The translations under genes and the position numbers were made by a program. Positions 18,731 through 30,700 of a stretch of 64,000 bases of DNA are shown here, piece by piece. The stretch is taken from positions 62,001-126,000 of the forward strand of contig JAPJBO010000577.1 in NCBI GenBank assembly GCA_030068145.1, given 5' to 3'. Each line of letters opens with the position of its first letter. Position 1 is the first letter of the stretch. Origin of the DNA: Diplonema papillatum. Its lineage: Eukaryota > Euglenozoa > Diplonemea > Diplonemida > Diplonemidae. The notes beneath the pieces are model-generated. The model was given only the letters and a program-made list of their open reading frames with translations, did not search any database and was not told the DNA's origin.

Positions 18731-19560
18731 GCATTCTGCAGCCATTATTTCAGCCTAAACGAGCATCCCACCAGTTATTTTGGATTTCCTGCGCATTTTA
18801 GGACCACCTGAGTGGTAGGTTTCGAGTTTTGGTTTCTGGTGACGCCCCGTTGGGGTTTCTGATGCTTTTTCCTTGAGGAATTGCCTTGTGGGAGGTGATT
18901 CTGCCTTGTTTTCGCATTCTGCAGCCCATTATTTCAGCCTAAACGAGCGTCCGACCACTTTTCCCGCCCTTTCGGAGCATTTCAGGACCACCTGAGTGGT
19001 AGGTTTCGAGTTTTGGATTTCTGGTGACGCCCCGTTGGGGTTTCTGATGCTTTTTCATTGAGGAATTGCCTTGTGGGAGGTGATTCTGACTTGTTTTCGC
19101 ATTCTGCAGCCATTATTTCAGCCTAAACGAGCGTCCGACCACTTTTCCCGCCCTTTCGGAGCATTTTATGAGCACCTGAGTGGTAGGTTTCGAGTTTTGG
19201 ATTTCTGGTGACGCCCCCGTTGGGGTTTCTGATGTTTTTTTCCTTGAGGAATTGCCTTGTGGGAGGTGATTCTGCCTTGTTTTCGCATTCTGCAGCCCAT
19301 TATTTCAGCCTAAACGAGCGTCCGACCACTTTTCCCGCCCTTTCGGAGCATTTTATGGGCACCTGAGTGGTAGGTTTCGAGTTTTGGATTTCTGGTGACG
19401 CCCCGTTGGGGTTTCTGATGTTTTTCTTTAAGGAATTGCCTTGTGGGAGGTGATCCTGTCTTGTTTTTGCATACTGCAGCCCATTATTTCAGCCTAAACG
19501 AGCATCCGACCAGTTATTTTGGATTTCCTGCGCATTTCAGGAGGTAGGTTTCTAGACTGT
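18731..19560. repeat. About 185-bp tandem satellite, 4-5 units
   Basis: The block GCATTCTGCAGCC recurs near 18731, 18914, 19099, 19285 and 19469. Each unit holds CAGCCTAAACGAGC and GGTGACGCCCCGTTGGGG. Lies upstream of the P-loop gene. No gene seen in 18545-19900. Confidence 0.9.
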
Positions 19561-19911
19561 TTCTTGTAGTAAGCGGTTGGTTTTTTTGAAGTCTCCGTTT
19601 GACTTGTGTGAGGCGGGGAAGGGGGGGGGTTTCCTTTTGTGCTGTTAGAGCAGGGCCTGGGCAGTGTGTTCTCATTCCTTTTCGTACGTTGTGTCGCTTT
19701 TACTTTACTGTTTACTGGCACATGTGGTTGCGCATCCGTGTAATTTCGCTTTTAGCGTATGCGAATGACCTGTTCTAGACTTTCTCTAGTTTAGGCTCCC
19801 CTTTTCCGGCAAATCAGGGGACGATCGGATGAGTGATTGTTTGCACCGCCACGTTTTCATCCAGTCCGGATGAACAACTCGATCAATGTGTCGTATCTAC
19901 CTGCATCGTGC

Positions 19912-20045
19912 TTCGGTCCTTAAAGCCACGGACACGTAAGGCGGACCATCATCCGCGCGGAACCTAAAGAGTGTCTGCAGACAGAATTGCGGTATAAGCC
20001 TGGTTTGCCAGGCGGCTGTTCGCAGCTCGAACGCCGGCACGGTTG
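19912..20045 (+). repeat. Family R2 fragment
   Basis: Contains TTCGGTCCTTAAAGCCACGG, CATCATCCGCGCGGAACC and GCCAGGCGGCTGTTCGCAGC, matching the middle of R2. Followed after about 240 bases by an R1 copy. Confidence 0.65.
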
Positions 20046-20279
20046 AAAGCAGAACAGAGACGAGCGGAGAGAAAAAAAAAGAAGAAAAAAGAACGGACTT
20101 CGGGTTCTATTACGACGGGTTCGGGTGCAGCACCGGAGCCAACAAGGAAGGAGATGCGTCCATACGGCCGGGGGAAACAGATCTAAAGTGAGGGCATTAC
20201 AACGCGGGGGAAAGGTGGGCACTGGGTCTCTGGGAGACCTAGCGATCTATGAGTATTTTCGAGGTCAAGGTCTCCGGCA

Positions 20280-20535
20280 AGGTACCAGGGAAAGCCTGCT
20301 ACACGGGAGCCAAGCTTCACGTGTTCGGCGGTACTGCAGAGCCACGGGCCTACGGGTCAAGTGGCTACCCGTTTCCCAAACTGAAGCATCGAGGCGTCGC
20401 GCTGAACATAAGCTCGTCGAGACGGTCAGCCGCAGGGCAGAGCGGACGGGGTTGTAGCACTGTGCTGCCTCCGACTCAAGCTTTGCAAACTGTGTGGTTG
20501 ACCGTCACGTTCCTGGACCCGGAGCGGCCTTTTTC
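20280..20535 (+). repeat. Family R1, full-length copy
   Basis: Runs from AAGGTACCAGGGAAAGCC to GGCCTTTTTCTTTTTC. About 20 bases shorter than 9428-9708 through a deletion in the middle. Confidence 0.8.
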
Positions 20536-21000
20536 TTTTTCTTTTTCTTCTTCAAGGTCTCCGGGTTGTTGAGGCTGGGAGTCGAGTGGTAAGGAGGAAG
20601 AAGGAGCGTGAAAACGGGATTTTTTTTTTTTTTTTGCGTTTTCAGAAAGGCTTTTCGCGTTATTCTGCGGCAACTTTTTTGGCCGCATTGGTGTCTTCGT
20701 TTTCTAGCGTTTATTCGTACGTCGTAAACACAATTTTATGGGCGCAATTGGTGTCAGTCGAAGTTGGTGAAGTCGACGCTGTTCACGTGATGTTCGATGA
20801 AAGGAGGGGTGTGAAAACAAGATTTTGCCTTTTCAGGGGCTTTTCATGTTATTCTGCTGCAACTTTCGGCTGCATTGGGTTGTCGTCGTTTTCGTACGCC
20901 GTTACCGTGGTTAAGTGCGAACTTGGGGTGTCAGTCGAAGTTGGTGAATTTTCAACGCCGCCTACGTGAATGTTTGAAGAAAGGGGGGGGATGTTTGCAA

Positions 21001-21110
21001 GATGGACGTGTGCTCAACACCGCACTGGTCCCGTCTGCTGCCGGATTTCGGTCCTTTAAGCCACAGCAGAGTCAGAGACAGCGGTGTGAGTCTGTTGTCA
21101 CGTCATAAGC
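21001..21110 (+). repeat. Family R2 fragment
   Basis: GTGCTCAACACCGCACTGG, then TTTCGGTCCTTTAAGCCAC and GACAGCGGTGTGAGTCTG, with a deletion between. Preceded by two shortened R7-like pieces (20607-20680 and 20811-20870). Confidence 0.6.
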
Positions 21111-21678
21111 TCAGGGCCCCCGCCCGTGATTGCGACTGCGACTCGCTAGCGCACTTGACTTGTCTTCGCTTTACGGCGGCAATCCGAAGAAGTAAACTCC
21201 GCACACGATGAACTCCAGCAACTTTTGCTCGAGCTACAGTCCGGCCTCACGTGCGTATAAGTCGATCTTTGGGTGCGTGAGCCCCTCCGAAGAAAGGTCC
21301 ATCACACTTGCCTCACGTGCGGGCGTGACCGGAAATAGGGTATGCACACCCTATTTGACACCCTACTTGCCAGGGTGTGGCATACCCGCTTTTAGAGAGT
21401 CTGGTTTCACTCGAGCAAAAGCTGCTGGATTTCACCGTGCAGAGCACAGGCTGGAGTCGAGAGGGGGTGGGGATGCAAGAACGTGCTCGGACACACAGTA
21501 AATTTATGTGCGTCTGCTTACGCGTCTGTTCCTGCTTCTTCCAAAGAAAGCAGGAACTCGGAGAAGCCCCGATCACTAGATTCACGGCTAAAAAAAGAAG
21601 CTAGCACGCAAGGGGTTTTGCCCGATCTCTATGTATGTTGCACGCTTGCTTCTTCTTCTGCTTCTCCTGCAACGTCCC

Positions 21679-21767
21679 TCACACTTCGGCGGCCACTTGC
21701 AGCAGCGCGTCTAGTTCGTTGTCCAGCTCGAAGAGTTCCTCCTGGCGCTCGTCGTCGTCGAGGTTAG
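21679..21767 (-). CDS. Probable last exon of PH-domain protein
   Basis: Acceptor TATATTGCAG, then an acidic peptide NLDDDERQEELFELDNELD ending LLQVAAEV and TGA (21679-21681). GC-rich and biased like the other exons. The reading frame needs one base from the preceding exon, which does not match exon 3's phase-0 end, so the link is uncertain. Confidence 0.45.
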
Positions 21768-24700
21768 CTGCAATATACGCGGCCAGCTGTCAGTGTGTGA
21801 TGAAAGTTCGCTTGAAACCGGGGATGTAGGCAATATGGGAAGATATCCTTCATGCTCTGTGTGTAAGTAAGTAAAGGTGGTTATACGAGGTAAGGGCTAC
21901 ATCGATACCTGATGGACACTAAACTCGCTATGGCTAAACTACATCGTTGCCTTATGGCGACTACTACTTGTTGCTCTACGGCTACGGTTACTGCTCGTTG
22001 TTGCTCTATGGCTACTACCTGCGTCATTCCGTCAACTCCTTTAAGTTTCAGCCTTGCGAATGTACTCCCCCCTGAACCCACAATCTTTGATTTCTCGTTC
22101 GGGGAGTGCCGTGGGAGCCAAAATGACTTCCCTCGATCCTGAGACGGCATCGTTTACAGCAGTGGACTACGACGGTATCTGATCATCTTGGATCCCCACG
22201 CTCTCGTTCTTGATTAATGAAGACATTCTTGTCGAATGCTTTCGCAGAAGTTCGTCTTCCTACGATCTAAGGATTTCACCTCTGACGTAGGAGTACGTAC
22301 GACCCCAGCATTACCTCATGGTTATTTGTACATCGTTGCCCTACAGCTACACTACATCGTTGCCTTATGGCGACTACTACTTGTTGCTCTACGGCTACGG
22401 CTACTGCTCGTTGGCTACTACCTGCCTCATGGTTATTTGTACGTCGTTGCCCTACAGCTACACTACATCGTTGCCTTATGGCGACTACTACTTGTTGCTC
22501 TACGGCTACGGCTACTGCTCGTTGGCTACTACCTGCCTCATGGTTATTTGTACGTCGTTGCCCTACAGCTACACTACATCGTTGCCTTATGGCTACTTCT
22601 ACATTTGATGACCTACGGCTACTACTACGTATTGCCCTACGACTACTGCCCCGTCGTTGCCCTATGGAAACTACTATACTGTTCACCTGTGGCTATTACT
22701 GAATCGTTGCCTCATGGCTACCATAGTGCAACGCGGCAACGATGGTTGAGCTACTGTGTGCCTTCTGCGAAATAACGACGAAAAACGACACAAAAAAAAG
22801 AGAGTGTACCTTCTCGTCTTTAACGTGCGACGTTGTCGGCAGGGCCCCGGCCCACCGGCTCGAGGAAGGCGCGGGAGGTGGAGAACACGTTGCCCGCCGC
22901 CGAGCGGACCCGCACACTGTTCGACTTCGCCGACAGACTGACGACGGTCGCCCTATAGCTAAACTACATCGTTGCCTTATGGCGACTACTACTTGTTGCT
23001 CTACGGCTACGGCTACTGCTCGTTGTTGCTCTATGGCTACTACCTGCATCATTGCCTCATGGTTATTTGTACATCGTTGCCCTACAGCTACACTACATCG
23101 TTGCCTTATGGCGACTACTACTTGTTGCTCTACGGCTACGGCTACTGCTCGTTGTTGCTCTATGGCTACTACCTGCATCATTGCCTCATGGTTATTTGTA
23201 CATCGTTGCCCTACAGCTACACTACATCGTTGCCTTATGGCGACTACTACTTGTTGCTCTACGGCTACGGCTACTGCTCGTTGGCTACTACCTGCATCAT
23301 TGCCTCATGGTTATTTGTACGTCGTTGCCCTACAGCTACACGACATCGTTGCCTTATGGCTACTTCTACATTTGATGACCTACGGCTACTACTACGTATT
23401 GCCCTACGACTACTGCCCCGTCGTTGCCCTATGGAAACTACTATACTGTTCACCTGTGGCTATTACTGAATCGTTGCCTCATGGCTACCATAGTGCAACG
23501 CGGCAACGATGGTTGAGCTAATGTGCCTTCTGCGAAATGACGACGAAAAATGACACACAAAAAGAGAGTGTACCTTCTCGTCTTTAACGTGCGACGTTGT
23601 CGGAAGGTCGGCAGGGCCCCGGCCCACCGGCTCGAGGAAGGCGCGGGAGGTGGAGAACACGTTGCCCGCCGCCGAGCGGACCCGCACACTGTTGGACTTC
23701 GCCGACAGGCTGACGACGGTCGCCTGCGAGCCACACGGGATGTTCTTCCCCGACGCGTACCGCAGGAACTTCGTCGTCCGCACCCGGTCTCCGACCCGCA
23801 GGTGCTCCGTGGGCAGGTTGTGCCTGAGGCCGGCCGCCTCTGCCAGCCGCGAGAGCAGCCGCAGCATCTTCGCCCCCTCCGCCCCCGGCGGCACAGCGAT
23901 GCCCGACCGCATAGTGTCGGTCCCCGTCGTGAGCCACTTCCGAGCATCGTCGTACCCCAGCCACGTCAAGCAGCCCACAGCGTGCCCGTTGACCTCCAGC
24001 AGCAGGCCTGTGGGAGGAATCCAAAATGTGTTCGTGTGTAGGTTTAAGATTCGATGATATACGCGGAGTATAGCCCAAACGTGTGTGTGTGTTGGTGTGT
24101 GGGTGTGGAAATCAATGATGGGTAACACCTGACGCCCAAACGTGTGCGTAAGTGTGTGGGTGTGTGATCTCAGTAATGGGTAACCCCTGAGCGGAGTCTA
24201 GCCCAGAGTGTGTGGGTGTGTGTGTGTGTGTGTTTAAATTCGGGGCTTCAAGTGGGTGACGGCTGAAGTATCCCACGTGTCACTTTCACCAGTCGGATTT
24301 GAGTTTCCGACACGCTGCGCTTTGGGTCCTGTGACTCCTCTCCGAAGGGTGGGTGGATGGGATAGAACGCGGGGCGACTTCTGTCTTCATCTTGGTGTTA
24401 GCTGCACGGGGTTCTCGGCCCCGTCGCAACAGCTGCGTGTCTTTACACAGGCGGCACAGCGATGCCCGACCGCATAGTGTCGGTCCCCGTCGTGAGCCAC
24501 TTCCGAGCATCGTCGTACCCCAGCCACGTCAAGCAGCCCACAGCGTGCCGTTGACCTCCAGCAGCAGGCCTGTGGGAGGAATCCAAAATGTGTTAGAGTG
24601 TGTGTGGGGGTGTGTGTGTGTGTGTGTGTGTGTTTAAGTTCGGGGCTTCAAGTGGGTGACGCTGAAGTATCCCACAGGTCACTTTCACCAGTCGGTTTTG

Positions 24701-27700
24701 AGTTTCCGACACGCTGCGCTTTGGGCCCTGTGACTCCTCTCCGTCGAGGTAACCCGCCGTGTTTTGGTTCTCGAGTAGCCCACACCCCTCCTTCCACTCA
24801 GAATGTCGGTGAGGTCCCGAACAGCGCAACACTCGAAGCGCGAGCTTCTTCGCGACCGTGGTCACCCCTACTTTGAACACGCTTCGACGGAGGTTTCCAG
24901 GGTGGGGACCTTTCCGGATGTCAAAATGGAGGTGCTCCTTGGTGGAGACAACTCGAAACGATGAAATTCAAGTGTCTCCCTCAAAGTTTGCCCCTCCTCC
25001 TGGTTTACTGGCTGTGTTGGCCTGCTGTGGGGGTTGACGTCCGATTCCCACCGTGAAACTGAGAGTATGGAAAATCAAATGATGAGTAACGGGTACAGCC
25101 CAAACGACAACGCTGGCCGCTGGCTCCTCTCTCCCGGGCTAAATAGCCTGGAACTAGTGGGATGGACCTTTCTTCGGAGGGGCTCACGCACTCAAAGATC
25201 GACTTATACGCTGGCTCCTCTCTCCCGGGCTAAATAGCCTGGAACTAGTGGGATGGACCTTCTTCGAAGGAGCTCACGCACTCAAAGATCGACTTATACG
25301 CTGGCTCCTCTCTCCCGCTCTCTCCAAGTGTATGCGTGTGTTGGAATTCAATCACGGGTAACCCCTGAAGCGGAGTATAGCCCAAGTTGTCAGCATTCTC
25401 ACGTCGCACAGCTGATGGTCCTGCCGGCTGCTCGTGGTGGCCACGCGCTGATCTAAACTGCAGCCTCGTTTGGTTAAGACTCGCTGCTCCATGTCCCATG
25501 TGCTGCTGGTCGCAACACGTATCTGGGGGCAATCGCCTCTTTTTACACGCGGTGCGGCGTTCATGGTGGCAAGAGTCACAGTCGGAGCTCTTTTCACAGG
25601 AAGGCCGTGTCCTTCTTCATTCCTTGTCAGACAGAAAGGAGCAAAAAAAATGTGAAAACGGGAATTTGCCTAGAGGCTTTTCGTCTTATTTTGCAAATGC
25701 TTTGAGCTATCTTTCGTTAAAGGTGGCAAATTGGGTATTGATCGGCTCGGCAAGTTGTGGCAAGGACTAAGTAGGCTTTCGTTGGCTGAGGGAGAGGATT
25801 GAAGAAACTGATGAGACTAGCACTCAATCAACATGGAGTGGCAATCGGAACCTCATTTCTTGGACTCCTTTCGTCTTTAGGGGAACAATGGGTTGTTGCC
25901 GAGGCGACACCCACGTCCGAAGTGCTTGGTGTACAAGTGGGAGTTTCTGCTCTTCGTATTGTCTGACGAGAACTGCCTAGAAGAGTTTCTGCTCTTCGTA
26001 TTGTCTGACGAGAACTGCCTAGAAGAGTTTCTGCTCTTCGTATTGTCTGACGAGAACTGCCTAGAAGACAGGGAGAAGTAAGAACCCGTCTTTGTAACTG
26101 ATAGCACTAGCGCAAGGGAATGTTGAGTGACTGCCTTACCCCGGGAAACGAGCTTGGGCGAGGTCACCGGGGGGTTAGGGAGCGTGGGAAAACTTGAATT
26201 TTTTTGATTGCTTTTTGTGTTTCCGACGATCCCGAATGGATCGTCGATTTTTTTTTCTTTGAACCAACCAGGGCATTAGCTTGGTCTCCGGCACATTTTC
26301 CGAATTTGGACCGCCAACGGCGTTTTGCGTCCTCACTCAGGAATGGGCTCAACACAGCGCGACGCGACGTATCTTCACGACAATGCTGGGCCCTGAGTGC
26401 CTCGGATTGCACGTTGGCCCCCTCTGCCGGGGGCCTGGGTGATGGCGGAGTGCCATTTTTTTCTTCTTCTTTTCCCCGCCGGCTTTTTCCAAATCTGGAC
26501 TGACAGTCCAAATGTGAATATCACTCATTCCACCAAAAAGTGTCACAGATTTCGGCTTTTTTCGGATTTCTGCCGAAAATTTCCATCTGCAGGTCCGAAA
26601 ATGGTCGGTTTCGAGATTTTGAGGACACGTTTGAATCCGTTGAGGACAGGGCTTTCCGATTGAATCCGTTGAGGACAGGGCTTTCCGAATATTTGGTCGG
26701 ATAAAATTTTTGACCGACCCCCCCCCCGGAAATGGAGGTCGGCACCCGAAAAAATGGGGTCCTGGAGATCGGTTTTTTTTCTCTCTGCATCCAGGAGGGG
26801 GTCAGATTTTGATCGCTGGGCTAGCTGGCAGCTTGCCCATAATCGCGCATCCCAGAACTACTCGAAAACCAAAAGATTTCCCAAAAAGACCTCGAAAATA
26901 ATTTCCAGACGGCTGCTTTTCACACCGAAAAATCGCAAAAAAAAAAAATCGGACCGGGGGAATCGAACCATGGCCTACAGGGGCCCAGGAGGGTGCGGTA
27001 ACCGTTAGGCTATGTTGCCAAACCTCGGGCCAAAATTCGCTTTTAGCGCCTGCTCAGTTGGAATTCTTATCGGAAAGTGCGAGATCGTCATTTACTCGTT
27101 TCCAGTGTCCCAGGACGGTATTTCTGCCCTCTGGGAGCTTATTTCGCCCGGTTTCCGAAGAACTCAAAATGAGTCCAAAATTCTCACTCCGCAGTGAACA
27201 AAAGATTTCTCCGCCATTTTTTAGCCCATGGTCCAGAGGTTACCACACCCACACAGGGGTTTGGGGGTCGGTGGTTCGATTCCCGCCGGAAATCGTTTTT
27301 TTGGGTTTTTGAAACAGCCCCAAAACCGACCTTTTGTCCATCTGCACGCCAGATTTTGGTCGCCACGCGAGCTGATTGCTTGCCCATAATCGCCAGGGAT
27401 AGCTCTTTCCATCCCAAAAAAAATTTCCCAAAAATTCCAAAATTTTGACCCAAAACGGACTGCTTTTCAGACGGAAAATCTGTGACACTTTTTCGTGGAA
27501 TGAGTGATATAGAAGCTAATCCCCTGGAACCAACCACACCCTGAAGGCTGTGTGAAGTTCTCTAACCGACTTTTCGTGGTGCATCAACTCCCTCAGTGAA
27601 AAACTGTGAAAGTGGGAAGTGTAAAAAGAATAGGCGCGATGTTTGTTTGTACGTGCCGGGGGAGGATTAGCCTGTTAGTGAGTGATAGTGAGTGAATATG

Positions 27701-30700
27701 ATCGGTAGGCTAATCTTCTCCCAAACACGCTGCCAGCGTTCTCTTTCGTGTTTACAATTAATTGTTATTACGAAAAAGCCGTACCGGTGCTGCCGCCAGT
27801 GAAAAACGTGAAAGTGGGAAGTGTAAAAAGCAGTACCGGTGCTGCCGCCAGTGAAAAACTGTGAAAGTTGGAAGTGTACAAAAGCAGTACCGGTGCTGGC
27901 CGCCAGTGAAAAAACTGTGAAAGTGGGAAGTGTAAAACGCAGTACCGGTGCTGCCGCCTTCGCCTTCGCCCTCCGCCTCGACCGGCGAGATGGCGACGGT
28001 TTTCCCGGGCACCTGCATGACGACCCTCCGCAGCTCGTCGGCGGCGGCGGCGGCGCGGGTCGCGTCTTTTTTCCGGCCGCTCCAGCAGCGCCGCTCCGCG
28101 GGCTCCGGCGACCGCACGCCGCGCCCCGCCGCCGCCGCCGGGCGGCCGCTGCTGTTGAGACCCGCCCGCGCGGCTGCGTGGCGCCGGACCTTGACCGGAG
28201 ACGGCGAATCGAGGACTTCGATGCAGCTCGGGCCGTGGCGCGCGTCGTCGGCGAGAACGCCTGCAGCGGTTAGATTGCGGCGTTTATTGTGGTTTAGAGG
28301 TTCGGTGTTTTATTAGAGCGAAAGTTATTATTATTGTTTGAGATCGTGGCGTTTATTGTGTCTTGGAGTAACCCTTCACGGGCGGGGACATAAGTAGTAA
28401 TGTTGCACTGAGATTGTGTCTTGGATTAACTCTTCACGGGCGGGAGACATAAGTAGTAATGTTGCACTGAGATTGTGTCTTGGATTAACTCTTCACGGGC
28501 GGGAGACATAAGTAGTAATGTTGCACTGAGATTGTGTCTTGGATTAACTCTTCACGGGCGGGAGACATAAGTAGTAATGTTGCACTGAGATTGTGGGGGG
28601 ACATACGTGGAAGTCGAATAATGAGAGTTACTTGACACGCGAAATATTCTAGACTGTTTCTTGTAGTAAGCGGTCGGCTTTGTGAAGTCTCCGTTTGACT
28701 TGTAGTTGTTTATCCGACAAATCGAATAATACGGCGCACGTTGGGGTCGGACCTGATTCAGACACACCAATTTGGGTACGTTTGGGTTTTCGACTCCTGC
28801 AACACGAGGTCTCGTCGACCGTACCTACAGCGGTTGCAGACTTTATATATAAATGGAAATGAGAAAAGGGCTCGCAAACAGCTTCTCGAGGCACGTAGGC
28901 GTGTGACAGGACGAGCTGGTAAACGCACACAGAAATACACGCATGACGCACGTCAATATTTGACCCGACCCTTTAATACCTATGCGCATGTGCCTTACTC
29001 CTTTCAGTGCCAGTTCTTGAGTCTAAGTCCAAATTTCGGGATGTGTTTGGGGTGGTATGGGGTGCCCAGCAGCGCCGCTCCGCAGGCTCCGGCGACCGCA
29101 CGCCGCGCCCCGCCGCCGCCGGGCGGCCGCTGCTGTTGAGACCCGCCCGCGCGGCTGCGTGGCGCCGGACCTTGACCGGAGACGGCGAATCAAGAATTTC
29201 GATGCAGCTCGGGCCGTAGCGCGCGTCGTCGGCGAGAACGCCTGCAGCAGGTGTGCGTGGATTAACCCTTCACGGGCGGGGGGCCTAAGTAATATTGTTG
29301 CACGGGGGGGATTGTGTCTTGGATTAACCCTTCACGGGCGGGTGTTGCACTGAGACTGTGTCTTGGATTAACTCTTCACGGGCGGGAGACATAAGTAGTA
29401 ATGTTGCACTGATATGGTGTCTTGGAGCAACCCTTCACGGGCGGGTAATAATGTTGCACTGAGATTGTGTCTTGGATTAGCTCTTTACGGGCGGGGACAT
29501 AAGTAATAATGTTGCACTGTGATTGTGTCTTGGATTAACTCTTCACGGGCGGGGACATAAGTAGTAATGTTGCACTGAGATTGTGTCTTGGATTAGCTCT
29601 TTACGGGCGGGGACATAAGTAATAATGTTGCACTGAGATTGTGTCTTGGAATAACTCTTCACGGGCCGGAGACATAAGTAGTAATGTTGCACTGATATGG
29701 TGTCTTGGAGCAACCCTTCACGGGCGGGAGACATAAGTAATAATGTTGCACTGAGATTGTGTCTTGGATTAATTCTTTACGGGCGGGGACATAAGTAGTA
29801 ATGTTGCACTGAGATTGTGTCTTGGATTAGCTCTTTACGGGCGGGGACATAAGTAATAATGCTGCACTGAGATTGTGTCTTGGATTAGCTCTTTACGGGC
29901 GGGGACATAAGCAATAATGTTGCACTGAGATTGTGTCTTGTAGTAATGTTGCACTGAGATGGTGTCTTGGAGTAACACTTCACGGGCGGGTGACAGAAGT
30001 AATAATGTTGCGCTGAGACTGTGTCCAGGATTAACAGAGACATACGTAATACCTTCGTGCATCTGCCTTACTCTTGAGTGCCATTTCTTGAGTCTAAGAC
30101 CCATTTTTGGGATGTATTGAGGGGTGGTGTGGAGTCCTTCGGGCGTCTTTTGTGACCCCCCCCCTTCTTACAGAAACCTCTGTTGGACAGGGGGGTTTTC
30201 TTCTTCTGGTATTTTCTGCAAGTTACCTTGTCCAGACAAGCCCATTTGGGTGCTTCTTCACGGTGCTGATGTCGTCATCTTTTTCAGAGTGCAAGTTTTC
30301 GTGAGAGGGTCGGCCCCACCGCGAGTTAGGCTGGCGCACGTGCTACGGATGCCTGTCTAAATCCCCCTTCTGCTCTCCGAGGTTATTCCAACCCAATCTC
30401 CACCTCCTTGGCGAAGAAGTAGCTTGCGGACAAAAAAAAGTGTATCCGCAGTAGGAATTCTGCTTACTGGTCTGTCTGCGCCTTTTGTGTTCGCCGACGT
30501 AAAGTCTGCGGGATACTTCTTGGTGAAATGACTGCAAAAGAACGAAGAGGAATCAAACCATCCAGGGTAAACCTATCACTTACATTGCGTAGGGGCAAGA
30601 TGAAAATACCCGTCCAGGGGACTTACTGAAATAAGCTTGTCTGGACAAGGTCACTTTCCACCTGCCCAGGGGGAAGGGAGCGTGGGTTTTCTTCCCGTCC

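Larger units (their letters stand above)
21940..23500. repeat. Satellite of 111-129-bp units rich in CTACGGCTAC
   Basis: Units such as CATGGTTATTTGTACATCG ... GTTGCCCTACAGCTACAC repeat every 111 bases at 22317-22650 and every 119-129 bases at 23058-23420. The array is broken by an 18S rRNA fragment (22022-22310) and by a partial exon copy (22810-22952). The long tail block is itself duplicated (22600-22760 and 23360-23530). Confidence 0.9.
26521..27507. mobile_element. TA-flanked inverted-repeat element nested in the hAT-like element
   Basis: Ends TCACTCATTCCACCAAAAAG and its reverse complement (about 35 bases, ending GGAATGAGTGA) face each other; TA stands on both sides, and the empty site ATATAG is seen in the copy at 46570. 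TA duplication suggests a Tc1/mariner-type or similar mover. No transposase frame; it carries two tRNA-like segments and two direct blocks with GCTTGCCCATAATCGC. Confidence 0.75.
26269..27526. mobile_element. hAT-like element with perfect 8-bp TSD, disrupted by insertion
   Basis: Begins CAGGGCATTAGCTTGG and ends AGAAGCTAATCCCCTG, with GAACCAAC immediately on both sides (26261-26268 and 27527-27534). An 8-bp duplication and CAGGG ends are typical of hAT elements. Related copies lie at 46232-46595 and, in part, at 56165-56260 reversed. A 987-bp element is inserted at 26521-27507; without it the element is about 270 bp. No transposase. Confidence 0.85.

Noticed and set aside
22236-23521. Frames rich in Tyr/Leu or Cys/Ser/Thr
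   Set aside because: CTACGGCTAC satellite translated in several frames; interrupted by an rRNA fragment.
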